From contig JBCFAO010000004.1 of the NCBI GenBank assembly GCA_038562165.1, forward strand, positions 56,059 to 120,058: 64,000 nt of DNA. Reading direction: 5' to 3'. The notes below the pieces were generated by a model. The model did not search any database, was not told the origin of the DNA, and worked only from the letters and a program-made list of their open reading frames with translations. Below are positions 34,099-42,380 of the stretch, one piece after another (position 1 is the first letter of the stretch; every line of letters begins with the position of its first letter). Made by a program: the position numbers and the translations under genes. The stretch is from WRMS01 sp038562165 (GTDB lineage Bacteria; Bacillota; Peptococcia; DRI-13; UBA5745).

Positions 34099-34518
34099 AT
34101 GCGACAGAGAAACTGTGCCGGTGGCGTTGTGTTTGTCGACAATAAGGTATTTTTACTGCGTAATGATAAAGGCGAATGGGTGTTGCCTAAGGGCGTCATC
34201 AGAGACGGCGAATTGGCCAGCGAGGTAGCACTCAAAAGGGTGGAGCACGAAGCTGGCGTAAAAGCAAAAATCGTTGCGCCGGCCGGGGAGACTCGTTACG
34301 AATTCTTTTCGATTTCCCGGCGGGCCCCTATCAGCAATAAGATAGACTGGTTCATTATGCAGGCAGAGGATGAGAATTACACCATCAATAAAGAAGAAGG
34401 CTTCCAGGACGGCGGCTTTTATCCCACCAGCGAGGCTGCGGACAGGATCACTTATAGTCAGGATCAGGCTTTGGTGCGTTTGGCTTACGAAAAATATCTG
34501 GCCTTTCAGAAGGAATAG
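34099..34518 (+). CDS. NUDIX-domain protein with a degenerate Nudix box
   Basis: A 139-residue NUDIX-fold protein: CAGGVVFVDNKVFLLRNDKG at the start, then the Nudix region GVIRDGELASEVALKRVEHE. Against GX5EX7REUXEEXGU, the Gly and first Glu fit, but the catalytic REU is KRV and the EE pair is HE. Activity as a standard pyrophosphohydrolase is therefore doubtful; a regulatory or altered-substrate role is possible. ATG 34099 follows GAGGGAGG. It lies 79 bp after the YchF-like gene. Confidence 0.82.
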   Translation: MRQRNCAGGVVFVDNKVFLLRNDKGEWVLPKGVIRDGELASEVALKRVEHEAGVKAKIVAPAGETRYEFFSISRRAPISNKIDWFIMQAEDENYTINKEEGFQDGGFYPTSEAADRITYSQDQALVRLAYEKYLAFQKE

Positions 34519-34553
34519 CCTAGGGAAAAATCAATAGATTTGGTCAGTTTTAT

Positions 34554-34577
34554 GCCGGGCGGGAAGCCCGGCTTTTT
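34554..34577 (+). terminator. Terminator after the NUDIX gene
   Basis: Stem GCCGGGC / GCCCGGC with loop GGGAA, followed by TTTTT (34573-34577). Confidence 0.93.
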
Positions 34578-34667
34578 CTATTTCAACCGAGGCGATCCCC
34601 GAAAACCTCGAATTTTGTACAATGCAGCATGTAGTTGGAAAGTCGGCTCAGAATTCCGGCATTTCTG

Positions 34668-35327
34668 CTATAGCAAGGCTTGATCGTTGATGACCAGCTT
34701 AAACTGCAGCCCCAGAGCTTCTGCCGCTTTGCGGCAAAGGATCATCCGGACCAGAAAGATTTCGAAGTAATCCATAACAGAACTGTACTGGGTTTCAACG
34801 GTTAACTGTAGTTGGATATATGTGCGCTCCTTATCGATGGTGATTTCCGAGCTGATGACCGAATAGTTTACCCGGTCGTGGATATCGGTGACGCCGGCGT
34901 TGGTATTGCGCACCCGGCTGCGCCGTACGTCGGTTTTATCGGCCAGGATCAGGGCGGCGGCAATAGGGTTTACTACCACTGCCGTGGCCTCGTCGTGATT
35001 GCCGATAGCAGAGACGATAAGGGCGATATCTTCGGCGTCGGCGTTCATATTGTTCAGGATATGAAAGGCCATTAAAGCGCCGCTTTGGGCATGGTCCGCC
35101 CGGTTTACCAGATTGCCGATGTCATGGAGGTAGCCGGCAATTTGAGCAAGCTCCACATCCCGTTCCGGAAAACCCATGGTTTCCAGAATGTATTTGGCGG
35201 TATCCGCTACTTTGGCCACATGGGCAAAGCTATGCTCCGTAAAGCCCAGGGCCACCAGGGCCTGGTCCGCCATCCGGATATAGGTGTTGATGCAGGCGTC
35301 GTTTTTAATCTGTTCAAAGGTAAGCAT
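34668..35327 (-). CDS. HD-domain phosphohydrolase
   Basis: A protein of 219 residues with an HD domain: HSFAHVAKVADTAKYIL (first His), AGYLHDIGNLVNRADHAQSG (the HD pair), ILNNMNADAED and GNHDEATA. HD proteins are metal-dependent phosphohydrolases of nucleotides or cyclic nucleotides. ATG 35327 has no ribosome binding site, and a TGG-TATAAT extended -10 box sits on the minus strand at 35339-35334, only 6 bp before it. Transcription would begin at or next to the ATG, so the message may be leaderless. The in-frame ATG at 35387 lies upstream of this promoter. Confidence 0.82.
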   Translation of the reverse strand: MLTFEQIKNDACINTYIRMADQALVALGFTEHSFAHVAKVADTAKYILETMGFPERDVELAQIAGYLHDIGNLVNRADHAQSGALMAFHILNNMNADAEDIALIVSAIGNHDEATAVVVNPIAAALILADKTDVRRSRVRNTNAGVTDIHDRVNYSVISSEITIDKERTYIQLQLTVETQYSSVMDYFEIFLVRMILCRKAAEALGLQFKLVINDQALL

Positions 35328-35384
35328 AGATGTATTATACCAAAAAATTGCCGGAAAATTTACTGACGCAGAAAAATCTTGCAG

Positions 35385-35423
35385 CAAGAAGCAGCGGGGC
35401 CCTAGCGGTCTCGCTGCTTCTTG
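35385..35423 (-). terminator. Terminator-like hairpin after ptb
   Basis: Perfect 12-bp stem CAAGAAGCAGCG (35385-35396) / CGCTGCTTCTTG (35412-35423) between the ptb stop and the HD gene promoter. T-rich sequence flanks both sides, so direction is uncertain; placement suits the end of the buk-ptb transcript. Confidence 0.6.
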
Positions 35424-35455
35424 TTTTCCGCATTCAGTTTGTCTTTACCCTATAT

Positions 35456-36358
35456 TCAATCAATGCATAGTACACAAGCCAGGGCCAGGGAAAGCAGCTT
35501 GTCCTGAGGCGAATCGGAGCGGGAGGTCATAATGACCGGTTGCCTGGCGCCCATTATAGCTGTAGCCAATGGCTTTTTGGCAATGTAGGTTATGGCTTTA
35601 TGCAATACGTTGCCCATGCGGATATCGGACATCAGCAGAATATCGGCGTTGCCGGCTATGGGGGAATCCAAGCCCTTGTGCTTTGCCGATTCCATAGAGA
35701 GGGCATTGTCCAAGGCAAAGGGTCCGTCAACAATACAGCCGGTTATTTGTCCTCGCTGGGCCATTTTACTGAGCACAGCGGCGTCTAATGTGTCTTGCAT
35801 CGACGGGTTTACCGTTTCTAAAGACGTAATACAGGCTACGTGAGGCTGCTGGTAGCCGATGCGCTGGGCTAAAACAACCGCATTTTCGATAATCTGCTTT
35901 TTCGCCGATAGATCCGGATCGATATTGATGGCGCAATCGGTAATCAACAAAAGGCCTTCCCTGTCGGGCTTTTCAATGATGCTGATTTCGCTAAGCAAAT
36001 GTGAGCCGCGGATGCCCTTTTCTTTATCCAGGACTGCCTGCATAAATACAGAGGTAGGCAGTAAGCCTTTCATCGGCAGATGGGCCTGGCGGCTGTGCAG
36101 CAGCTCAATTGATTTACGGGCAGCTTGACTAATATCCGGTTCATGAAGGATTTGACAATGATCAAGCCTGTAGTTATGCCGGTGAGCCAATTCTTCGATT
36201 TTATTCTGATCGCCAATCAAAATAAATTCCGCCAGCCGCTGCTGGCCGGCCATGTGGGCAACCTCCAGCACATCAGGGTCCTGGGCCGCGGCTACAGCCA
36301 CAACTTTTGAGGAAATATGCTGCACAATTTCCAATAACTCTGCAAAATTCTGGATCAT
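35456..36358 (-). CDS. ptb: Phosphate butyryltransferase (phosphate acyltransferase)
   Basis: A 300-residue member of the phosphate acetyl/butyryltransferase family, converting acyl-CoA plus phosphate to acyl phosphate plus CoA. Landmarks: VVAVAAAQDPDVLEVAHMA near residue 17, FILIGDQNKIEELAHRHNY, SHLLSEISIIEKPDREGLLL, the VCAS-like CITSLETVNPSMQDT segment, GCIVDGPFALDNALS and DILLMSDIRMGNVLHK. It sits 11 bp after buk on the same strand. Together they make ATP from a C3-C5 acyl-CoA. Next to a 2-oxoacid:ferredoxin oxidoreductase island, branched or propionyl/butyryl substrates are all plausible. Confidence 0.92.
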   Translation of the reverse strand: MIQNFAELLEIVQHISSKVVAVAAAQDPDVLEVAHMAGQQRLAEFILIGDQNKIEELAHRHNYRLDHCQILHEPDISQAARKSIELLHSRQAHLPMKGLLPTSVFMQAVLDKEKGIRGSHLLSEISIIEKPDREGLLLITDCAINIDPDLSAKKQIIENAVVLAQRIGYQQPHVACITSLETVNPSMQDTLDAAVLSKMAQRGQITGCIVDGPFALDNALSMESAKHKGLDSPIAGNADILLMSDIRMGNVLHKAITYIAKKPLATAIMGARQPVIMTSRSDSPQDKLLSLALACVLCID

Positions 36359-36369
36359 TCGGGCACCTC

Positions 36370-37437
36370 CTATTCATATTCGTGGACAGGTACTTTACCT
36401 TCCAGGGCCAGAGCCCCGCCTTCTTGCAAAGCCCGGAGCTCGTCCTCACCGGGATAATAGTAAAGCGGCGCAATCCAATGGACCCAGCGGGCAATTTCTG
36501 CCATCAAATAATGGCTGTTGGCCAGGCCGCCGGTAAAGGCCAAAGCATCGATTTTACCCTCCAAGGCGCAGGCGCAGCCGCCGATCTCTTTACCGATCTG
36601 ATAGGCCATGGCACAGTAAACCTCCCGGGCCTTTTCATCACCCTTTTGAATGCGTTTTTCGATTTCAACGCAGTCTTTCGTGCCAAGATGGGCATATAAT
36701 CCCCCCTGGCCGTTGATCATCCGGTAAATTTCCTGATATTTATATTTACCGCTGCAAGCTAAAGCCAGGAGAGCACCGGCCGGAACTGTACCGGCCCGTT
36801 CCGGCGCCATGGGGCCGTCGCCATCCAGGCCGTTATTAACGTCGATAACTTTACCTTCGCGGTGGGCGGCAATGGATAGGCCGCTGCCGATGTGAGTGAT
36901 AACAGCCCGCAGGCTATCATAAGGCTTGCCAAGATCGGCGGCCAGCCTGCGGCCTACCGCTTTTTGATTCAGCGCCTGAAAATAGCTTTTTCGTTCCATT
37001 TCCGGCCGGCCGGTGTAGCGGGCATAGGCCCACATTTCGTCCACACTGGGCGTATCCACCGTGTATGCCGGAACACCCCATTCCTTTCCCAGATCGAAGG
37101 CAATCTTACAGCCCACACTACAGGGATGATTGCCGTATTTGCGGCTGGTGGCGTCATCAATCATGGCTTGATTAATACGGTAGACACCGCTGCCCATGGG
37201 CTTTACCGGTGCGCCCCGGGAAACGATGGCGCTGCAATCGCAGGAAGAAAAGAGCTGCTTATCCAGCCAATCCAGCAGTGTTTGCCGGCGATGGGAATAT
37301 TGATTCCACAAATCTCCCAGTTCAATGGCAAGCTGCTGGGGCATTGGCAGATTGGCCTGGGCTTTGATATCCTTGCCGTCATAGAGGGCAACTTTTGTTG
37401 AGGTGCCTCCCACATTCAGGACGATGATTCTCGTCAT
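36370..37437 (-). CDS. buk: Butyrate kinase (acyl kinase)
   Basis: A 355-residue acetate/butyrate kinase of the ASKHA fold: N-terminal phosphate loop ILNVGGTSTKVALYDGKD, SRGAPVKPMGSGVYRINQAM near residue 90, AYTVDTPSVDEMWAYARYTG, VITHIGSGLSIAAHREGKVI near residue 185 and FTGGLANSHYL near residue 295. It forms ATP from acyl phosphate. It is the first gene of buk-ptb and diverges from TRAP system 2 across a 236-bp region with two matched Crp/Fnr-type palindromes. Length is typical for Buk. Confidence 0.92.
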   Translation of the reverse strand: MTRIIVLNVGGTSTKVALYDGKDIKAQANLPMPQQLAIELGDLWNQYSHRRQTLLDWLDKQLFSSCDCSAIVSRGAPVKPMGSGVYRINQAMIDDATSRKYGNHPCSVGCKIAFDLGKEWGVPAYTVDTPSVDEMWAYARYTGRPEMERKSYFQALNQKAVGRRLAADLGKPYDSLRAVITHIGSGLSIAAHREGKVIDVNNGLDGDGPMAPERAGTVPAGALLALACSGKYKYQEIYRMINGQGGLYAHLGTKDCVEIEKRIQKGDEKAREVYCAMAYQIGKEIGGCACALEGKIDALAFTGGLANSHYLMAEIARWVHWIAPLYYYPGEDELRALQEGGALALEGKVPVHEYE

Positions 37438-37502
37438 GTTCTGTTCCCCGCTTTCTCTGTTCTGTTAAGGCATAGTCGAGTTTTTAAAAAATTGCATAAC
37501 TG

Positions 37503-37629
37503 ATTATGCCAGAAGCAGGGGAGGATAGCTGTGTAAAAAAACACATTTTTCAAACATAATTAAATATTACGAAAAAAAAGATTTTATGTGTAAAACGACA
37601 CATACGCCAAAAAAATGCGATGCTACAAT
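37503..37629. promoter_or_regulatory. Divergent promoters with two matched TGTGT-N6-ACACA operators
   Basis: Two perfect palindromes, TGTGT-AAAAAA-ACACA (37530-37545) and TGTGT-AAAACG-ACACA (37587-37602). The minus-strand -10 box CATAAT (37508-37503) starts 29.5 bp from the centre of the first; the plus-strand -10 box TACAAT (37624-37629) starts 29.5 bp from the centre of the second. Both centres fall near -41.5, the class II activator position, and neither promoter has a recognisable -35 box. The half-site resembles that of CRP. Two Crp/Fnr regulators are encoded in the island. Confidence 0.75.
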
Positions 37630-37673
37630 GGACATGAATTCAACACCTAAAATTGATAGGAGGGTATCAGGTC

Positions 37674-38753
37674 ATGAAGCATTGGCGGATATTTACAACT
37701 ATGGTGTTCTTATTGGCCGCATGTATTGTGTTAACCGGTTGTGGCGGTAACGGCGATACCAAGGTGACTGCTGCCGGCGGCTCCCAGGGGTCCGAAGGCC
37801 CGACTTCCCCGGCGGCCGCAGCCCCGGCTGTGGCGGAATACATCATTAAGGTTGGCCACACCACTTCAGAAAATCACTCTTCACATCTAACTTTCGTCAA
37901 ATTTAAAGAGTTGGTTGAGGCCAAAAGCGCCGGCCGTATTGGGGTGGAAATCTATCCTAACGGCACACTGGGAAATGACAGGGAATGCATTGAGGGTGTA
38001 CAAATGGGCACAATCACCATGACCGGTATTTCCAGTGCGATGGTTGCACAATTTGAGAAAAGCCTGAGTATCTTCGATCTGCCCTTTCTGTTTCCTAACC
38101 GTGAGACTGCCTATAAAGTCTTTGAAGACCCGGCCGTTGGCGGTGTGCTGAAAACAAATATGGAAGCAAAGGGCTTTGTCTGTCTGGGCTTTGCAGAGGC
38201 AGGCTATCGGAATCTTACTACCACTGCCAAACAAGTCAAAACCATGGCGGATTTAAAAGGCATGAAGATTCGCACCATGAGCAGCAATTACCATGTGGCG
38301 GCCTGGGAAGCTTATGGCGCCAGCCCCACTCCTATCTCTTTTAGTGAACTGTACACCGCATTGCAGCAGAAAACGGTAGACGGGCAGGAAAACCCTTATG
38401 GTTTGATTCTATCTCAGAAATTCAATGAGGTTCAGCCCTACTGCACCGAAACAGGCCATATTCTTACCGTTGTGCCTTTGATTATCAACAAGGAATTTGT
38501 AGACAGCCTGCCCGATGATCTGGAAAAAGCGGTGCTGGAAGCGGGGGCCGAGGCTGTGCAATATAACTATGGTTTGGCTCAGGAAGAAGAAGAGACTGCC
38601 AAACAGGAGCTTATAGACAGCGGTATGGAAATATTCCCTCTTGCCAATGAAGAAAAAGACAAATTTCGCAAAGCTGCCATGGTCGTATACGATGCGATGA
38701 AAGCCGAAATTGGCAGCGATATCATCGATGCCGCCCTTGTGCACTTAAATTGA
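37674..38753 (+). CDS. dctP: TRAP transporter substrate-binding lipoprotein DctP (system 2)
   Basis: A 359-residue binding protein with a lipoprotein signal (lipobox LTGC at about residues 19-22) and a Gly/Pro/Ala-rich linker before the ligand-binding core. Core motifs: LKGMKIRTMSSNYHVAAWEA with the carboxylate-binding Arg, and LYTALQQKTVDGQENPYG. I chose ATG 37674 after AGGAGGG; an in-frame TTG at 37653 overlaps that site. Its promoter carries a Crp/Fnr-type operator. First gene of the operon with dctQ, dctM and a D-2-hydroxyacid dehydrogenase. Substrate probably a carboxylate used by the microcompartment island. Confidence 0.93.
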   Translation: MKHWRIFTTMVFLLAACIVLTGCGGNGDTKVTAAGGSQGSEGPTSPAAAAPAVAEYIIKVGHTTSENHSSHLTFVKFKELVEAKSAGRIGVEIYPNGTLGNDRECIEGVQMGTITMTGISSAMVAQFEKSLSIFDLPFLFPNRETAYKVFEDPAVGGVLKTNMEAKGFVCLGFAEAGYRNLTTTAKQVKTMADLKGMKIRTMSSNYHVAAWEAYGASPTPISFSELYTALQQKTVDGQENPYGLILSQKFNEVQPYCTETGHILTVVPLIINKEFVDSLPDDLEKAVLEAGAEAVQYNYGLAQEEEETAKQELIDSGMEIFPLANEEKDKFRKAAMVVYDAMKAEIGSDIIDAALVHLN

Positions 38754-38770
38754 TTCCCTCTCACATTTAC

Positions 38771-38827
38771 GGGCCGTCACCTAAACGGTGCGGCCCGGCT
38801 TATCCCGGCAGGGGCGTTGCCTGCCGG
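38771..38827 (+). other. Two tandem hairpins between dctP and dctQ
   Basis: Hairpin one: GGGCCG/CGGCCC with inner CACC/GGTG (38771-38796). Hairpin two: CCGGCAGG/CCTGCCGG with a 7-nt loop (38805-38827). No T-run follows. The position matches the hairpin of TRAP system 1 and suggests mRNA 3'-end protection of dctP. Confidence 0.7.
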
Positions 38828-38849
38828 TGTATCATAACGGAGGTGCATA

Positions 38850-39335
38850 ATGAAAAAGCACAGATACATTATTGAGGAGATCATCTGCGGTATTTTAATG
38901 GTCATCGTTTTAGCTGCCGTAACCATTCAGATAGGCAATAGGCTTACGGTAAAAGCATCGCTGCCTTGGACCGAGGAGCTGGCCCGGTACTGCTTCGTCT
39001 GGATGGCTTATCTGGGCGTTAGCCTCGGCGTGAAGCGCGGCAAACATATGAATGTGGATCTCATCAATAATGTGATCAGCCCTAAGGCAGGAAATATTAT
39101 CGGAATAATCTGTGATTTATTGTTTGCCGGAATGTGTTTCTACATCATTATTTACGGCTATAAATTTGTGGCCAAGCTTTACGGCTTTGGCCAAAAAAGC
39201 GGCGGTATGGCTATTGAAATGTGGGTGCTATACGCAGCGGCGCCGGTTGGTATGGTGATGACCTTATGCCGTATTGTTGAGAAAAATCTGCTGCTGTTCC
39301 GTAAAAAGGGCAGGGAAGGGAGGACGGCCCAATGA
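38850..39335 (+). CDS. dctQ: TRAP transporter small permease DctQ (system 2)
   Basis: A 161-residue protein with four transmembrane helices and the DctQ signature ASLPWTEELARYCFVWMAYL near residue 35, then GVKRGKHMNVDLI. It pairs with DctM in the membrane. The ATG follows CGGAGGTG. Its stop overlaps the dctM start (ATGA), so translation is coupled. Confidence 0.93.
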   Translation: MKKHRYIIEEIICGILMVIVLAAVTIQIGNRLTVKASLPWTEELARYCFVWMAYLGVSLGVKRGKHMNVDLINNVISPKAGNIIGIICDLLFAGMCFYIIIYGYKFVAKLYGFGQKSGGMAIEMWVLYAAAPVGMVMTLCRIVEKNLLLFRKKGREGRTAQ

Positions 39336-40600
39336 TTATTTTGATTTTATTTGCTCTCTTCTTTTTCTTATTGGTGCTGTCTGTTCCCATCGGCGTTACG
39401 TTAGGGATTACCTCAATGGCTTACGGTTTCTTATTTAACGGCATCAGGCCTGATTATTTTATCCAGTCAGCCATTACGTCCCTTGATAATTTCCCTATCC
39501 TGGCCGTACCGCTGTTTATGCTGGCCGGGGAGTTGATGACGAAGGGCGGCATTGCCCGGCAGCTCTTTGATATCGCTCATAAGCTGGTGGGGCGTATCAC
39601 CGGCGGCCATGCCATTGCTACGGTGCTCACTTGCATGTTCTTCGGCGCTATCTCCGGCTCCGGCCCCGCTACGGTGGCGGCTATCGGCGGCCTGATGATT
39701 CCCATGATGGTGAATATCGGCTACGAGAAGAAATTTACCACGGCTTTGGTGGCGGCGGCCGGCGGCTTAGGCGTCATGATACCGCCCAGTATTCCTATGG
39801 TTATGTATGGCGTTGTTACGCAAAATTCCATCAGCGATCTGTTTTTGGCCGGCATTTTTCCCGGTTTCGTCTTTGGCGGCTGCCTGATGATTTATAGCTT
39901 TTTTTATTGCAAAATTACAAAACAGCAGCTTCATTGGGATCAGGAAGAAAAAACGCTGTGGCGGGCTATCTGGGATGGCAAATGGTCGATTTTAATGCCG
40001 GTAATTATTCTTGGCGGTATCTATGGCGGCTATTTTACACCCACAGAAGCGGCTTGCATCTCCGTTATCTATGCTTTGATCATCAGCATCTTTGTGACGA
40101 AGCAGATACCGCTAAAAGAAGTGCCGGACCTGTTTATTCAGTCCGCAGCCATGATCGGTCCTTTGATGATTATTGTCAGCATGGCCACATTGTTTGGCCG
40201 TATCCTTACCCTGGAAAAAGCTCCTATGATCATTTCCGGTGTGATCACTGCATTGTCTGATAATGTTGTGGTGATTATGATTATCATTAACCTGTTTCTT
40301 TTATTTGTTGGTGCCGTTATGGACACTGTGGCTGCAATCCTGATTGTAGCGCCGGTATTGCTGCCTATCGTACAGAATTTTGGTGTGGATCCTATCCACT
40401 TTGGCGTGATTATGGTTGTCAATCTGGCCATCGGCTTTATCACTCCGCCCATCGGCATTAACCTTTATGTGGCCAGCGGCATCAGCGGTTTGTCCATCAC
40501 GGAGATTACCAGCAGAATAGGCTATCCCCTGCTGGTGATGCTGGCGGCCCTGCTGATTGTAACCTTTATTCCGGCTGTATCGCTGGTGCTTTTGACTTAA
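39332..40600 (+). CDS. dctM: TRAP transporter large permease DctM (system 2)
   Basis: A 422-residue DctM with about 12 helices. Signature segments: GAISGSGPATVAAIGGLMIP near residue 108, GGLGVMIPPSIPMVMYGV near residue 146, PVIILGGIYGGYFTPTEAA near residue 224, and GFITPPIGINLYVASGI near residue 370. It overlaps dctQ by 4 bp and is followed 19 bp later by the dehydrogenase gene. Complete. Confidence 0.95.
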   Translation: MIILILFALFFFLLVLSVPIGVTLGITSMAYGFLFNGIRPDYFIQSAITSLDNFPILAVPLFMLAGELMTKGGIARQLFDIAHKLVGRITGGHAIATVLTCMFFGAISGSGPATVAAIGGLMIPMMVNIGYEKKFTTALVAAAGGLGVMIPPSIPMVMYGVVTQNSISDLFLAGIFPGFVFGGCLMIYSFFYCKITKQQLHWDQEEKTLWRAIWDGKWSILMPVIILGGIYGGYFTPTEAACISVIYALIISIFVTKQIPLKEVPDLFIQSAAMIGPLMIIVSMATLFGRILTLEKAPMIISGVITALSDNVVVIMIIINLFLLFVGAVMDTVAAILIVAPVLLPIVQNFGVDPIHFGVIMVVNLAIGFITPPIGINLYVASGISGLSITEITSRIGYPLLVMLAALLIVTFIPAVSLVLLT

Positions 40601-40619
40601 TGAGAGGGGTTGAACATAG

Positions 40620-41597
40620 ATGACCGTCAAAATCGGTATAACAGACGGCTTCCGCCTGGAAGTGGATTTTGCAATGGAAAAGCAATTTTTTACCGAAGCC
40701 GGCTTTGAATTGAAAGTCTGCAATTGCAAATCGGAAGATGAAATCATTGAACAGCTGGCGGATTGCCGGATACATTGTACGGTAGCCGGTTCCTATAGTG
40801 AAAGGGTGCTGCGGGCCCTGCCGGAGCTTAAAGGCATTGTCCGTTATGGCATTGGCCTTGACACCATCGATGTACCCTTGGCTACCGAATTAGGTATTCA
40901 GGTATGCAATGAGCCTGCCTACTGTGTGGAAGATGTGGCTAATCATGCCTTTGCCATGATTATGGATTTATCCCGCAAGCTGACATTTTATACTACGGAG
41001 CTGCGCCGGGGGAACTGGGGCTTTTCAAAAGGTTACCCGGCCAAGAGAATGCAAAATCGCACCGTAGGCCTGGTGGGCTTTGGTGCGATTGCCAGACGGC
41101 TCAAAGAATTATTAACGCCGTGGAATGTTAGATTTTTGGTATATGATCCTTTTTTGGATGAAAAGGCCATCGCCGCCGCCGGGGCGGAGAAGGTGGAAAT
41201 CAGCGAACTGATGGAGCTTGCGGATATTATATCCATCCATTGCCCCCTTACTGAGGAAACCCGGCATCTTTTCAATAGGGAGGCCTTTGTCAAGATGAAG
41301 CCTCAGGCGCTGCTGGTGAATACTTCCCGAGGTCCGGTCATCGATACCCTGGCCCTGGCCCAGGCGATAAAGGAGGGTCAAATCTATGGGGCCGCCCTGG
41401 ACGTGATGGAGCAGGAGCCTATCTCACCGGAGCATCCCCTTTGCTCCCTCAGTCAGGTTGTCTTATCGCCCCATGCCGCCCATTTTAGCGAGGAGTCTTT
41501 TTTGATCCTGCGCAAAAGCGTGGCGGCTCAGGCCCTGCAAATAGCCAGAGGAGAGCGGCCCGCTTATTTGTTTAACAAAAGCCTCTGGAAAAACTGA
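40620..41597 (+). CDS. D-isomer-specific 2-hydroxyacid dehydrogenase (module 2)
   Basis: A 325-residue D-2-hydroxyacid dehydrogenase. Substrate-loop motif RYGIGLDTID, nucleotide-binding GLVGFGAIARRLKELL near residue 148, catalytic Arg in NTSRGPVID, Glu in VMEQEPISPEHPL, and His in LSPHAAHFSEES. It interconverts a D-2-hydroxy acid and a 2-oxo acid with NAD(H). It is the last gene of the TRAP 2 operon and is followed by a minus-strand Crp/Fnr gene. In the island it could deliver the 2-oxo acid to the aldolase or to the ferredoxin oxidoreductase. Confidence 0.92.
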   Translation: MTVKIGITDGFRLEVDFAMEKQFFTEAGFELKVCNCKSEDEIIEQLADCRIHCTVAGSYSERVLRALPELKGIVRYGIGLDTIDVPLATELGIQVCNEPAYCVEDVANHAFAMIMDLSRKLTFYTTELRRGNWGFSKGYPAKRMQNRTVGLVGFGAIARRLKELLTPWNVRFLVYDPFLDEKAIAAAGAEKVEISELMELADIISIHCPLTEETRHLFNREAFVKMKPQALLVNTSRGPVIDTLALAQAIKEGQIYGAALDVMEQEPISPEHPLCSLSQVVLSPHAAHFSEESFLILRKSVAAQALQIARGERPAYLFNKSLWKN

Positions 41598-41624
41598 GGC
41601 TTCAGAGAGCTATCCATCTGAAAA

Positions 41625-42299
41625 CTATTCGTCAGAGGTCATGTATTCCAGCAGTTTTTCCCGGTCAGGGATCACCAGCTTGTGGCGTAGTTTTACAATG
41701 AGGCCCAAACTGCGCAGTTTCGTCATGGTTTTTGTAACGGCCTCCCGGCGCACCCCCAGCACATTGCCCAGCTCGTTATCGGTGATTTGAAAATTGAGGA
41801 CGTCGCCTTCCGGGGTAGTGCTGCCATAGACCTCAAAGAGGCTGAATAGCAAGGCGATAACCCGTTTTTCCACCGTTAAAAATGACATGCATTCCACCTG
41901 AAAGGTGAGCAGGCGGATTTTACGGCCCATTGAGTTTAGCATATACATAAAAATTTCAGGATTTTGAGCCAGTAAGTCTGTTGTGGTCTTGCGGTCGAGG
42001 CGCAATACTTGGCTGTCTGTCATGGCAATGGCTGATGCAAAGTATAAATCATCATCAAAAAAGGAGGTTTCGCCGAAAAAAGTGCCGGGCTCATGGATAG
42101 CCAAAGTGCGCTCCTTACCGTCTTCATTGACAATGAACACTTTGATTTTTCCTTCCACTACGTAGTATAAGTGCTCAGCCTGATCTTCCTGGCCATAGAT
42201 GACGGTTCCTTGGCTGACCCGCCGCAAGTGGCTGGAAAAACCGGCCATGATTTGGACAACGTTTTTCTGAGGTTTTACCCAAGGTGAAGAGTTATGCAA
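41625..42299 (-). CDS. Crp/Fnr-family transcriptional regulator (1)
   Basis: A 224-residue Crp/Fnr protein: N-terminal cyclic-nucleotide-binding-type barrel (GQEDQAEHLYYVVEGKIKVF; IHEPGTFFGETSFF), a long dimer helix, and a C-terminal winged helix with recognition segment GNVLGVRREAVTKTMTKL, in which RRExVTK matches the base-contacting helix of CRP. No N-terminal Fnr-type cysteine cluster is seen, so a small-molecule ligand is more likely than an iron-sulfur sensor. I prefer TTG 42299, 8 nt after GGAGG; the GTG at 42308 overlaps that site. It diverges from the shell-gene operon and is a candidate for the TGTGT-N6-ACACA sites. Confidence 0.9.
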   Translation of the reverse strand: MHNSSPWVKPQKNVVQIMAGFSSHLRRVSQGTVIYGQEDQAEHLYYVVEGKIKVFIVNEDGKERTLAIHEPGTFFGETSFFDDDLYFASAIAMTDSQVLRLDRKTTTDLLAQNPEIFMYMLNSMGRKIRLLTFQVECMSFLTVEKRVIALLFSLFEVYGSTTPEGDVLNFQITDNELGNVLGVRREAVTKTMTKLRSLGLIVKLRHKLVIPDREKLLEYMTSDE

Positions 42300-42380
42300 G
42301 CTGGACACCTCCTTCGTTTAACCATGATACTATAACTATCCCCCTGGTGACAAGAACCCTTCAGAAAGGAGAAAGAGCAA

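Noticed and set aside
42309..42380. TGTGT-N6-ACACA operator before the shell genes
   Set aside because: Only a weak half-match (ACACC near 42305) is present at the expected distance from a possible -10 box; too degenerate to claim.
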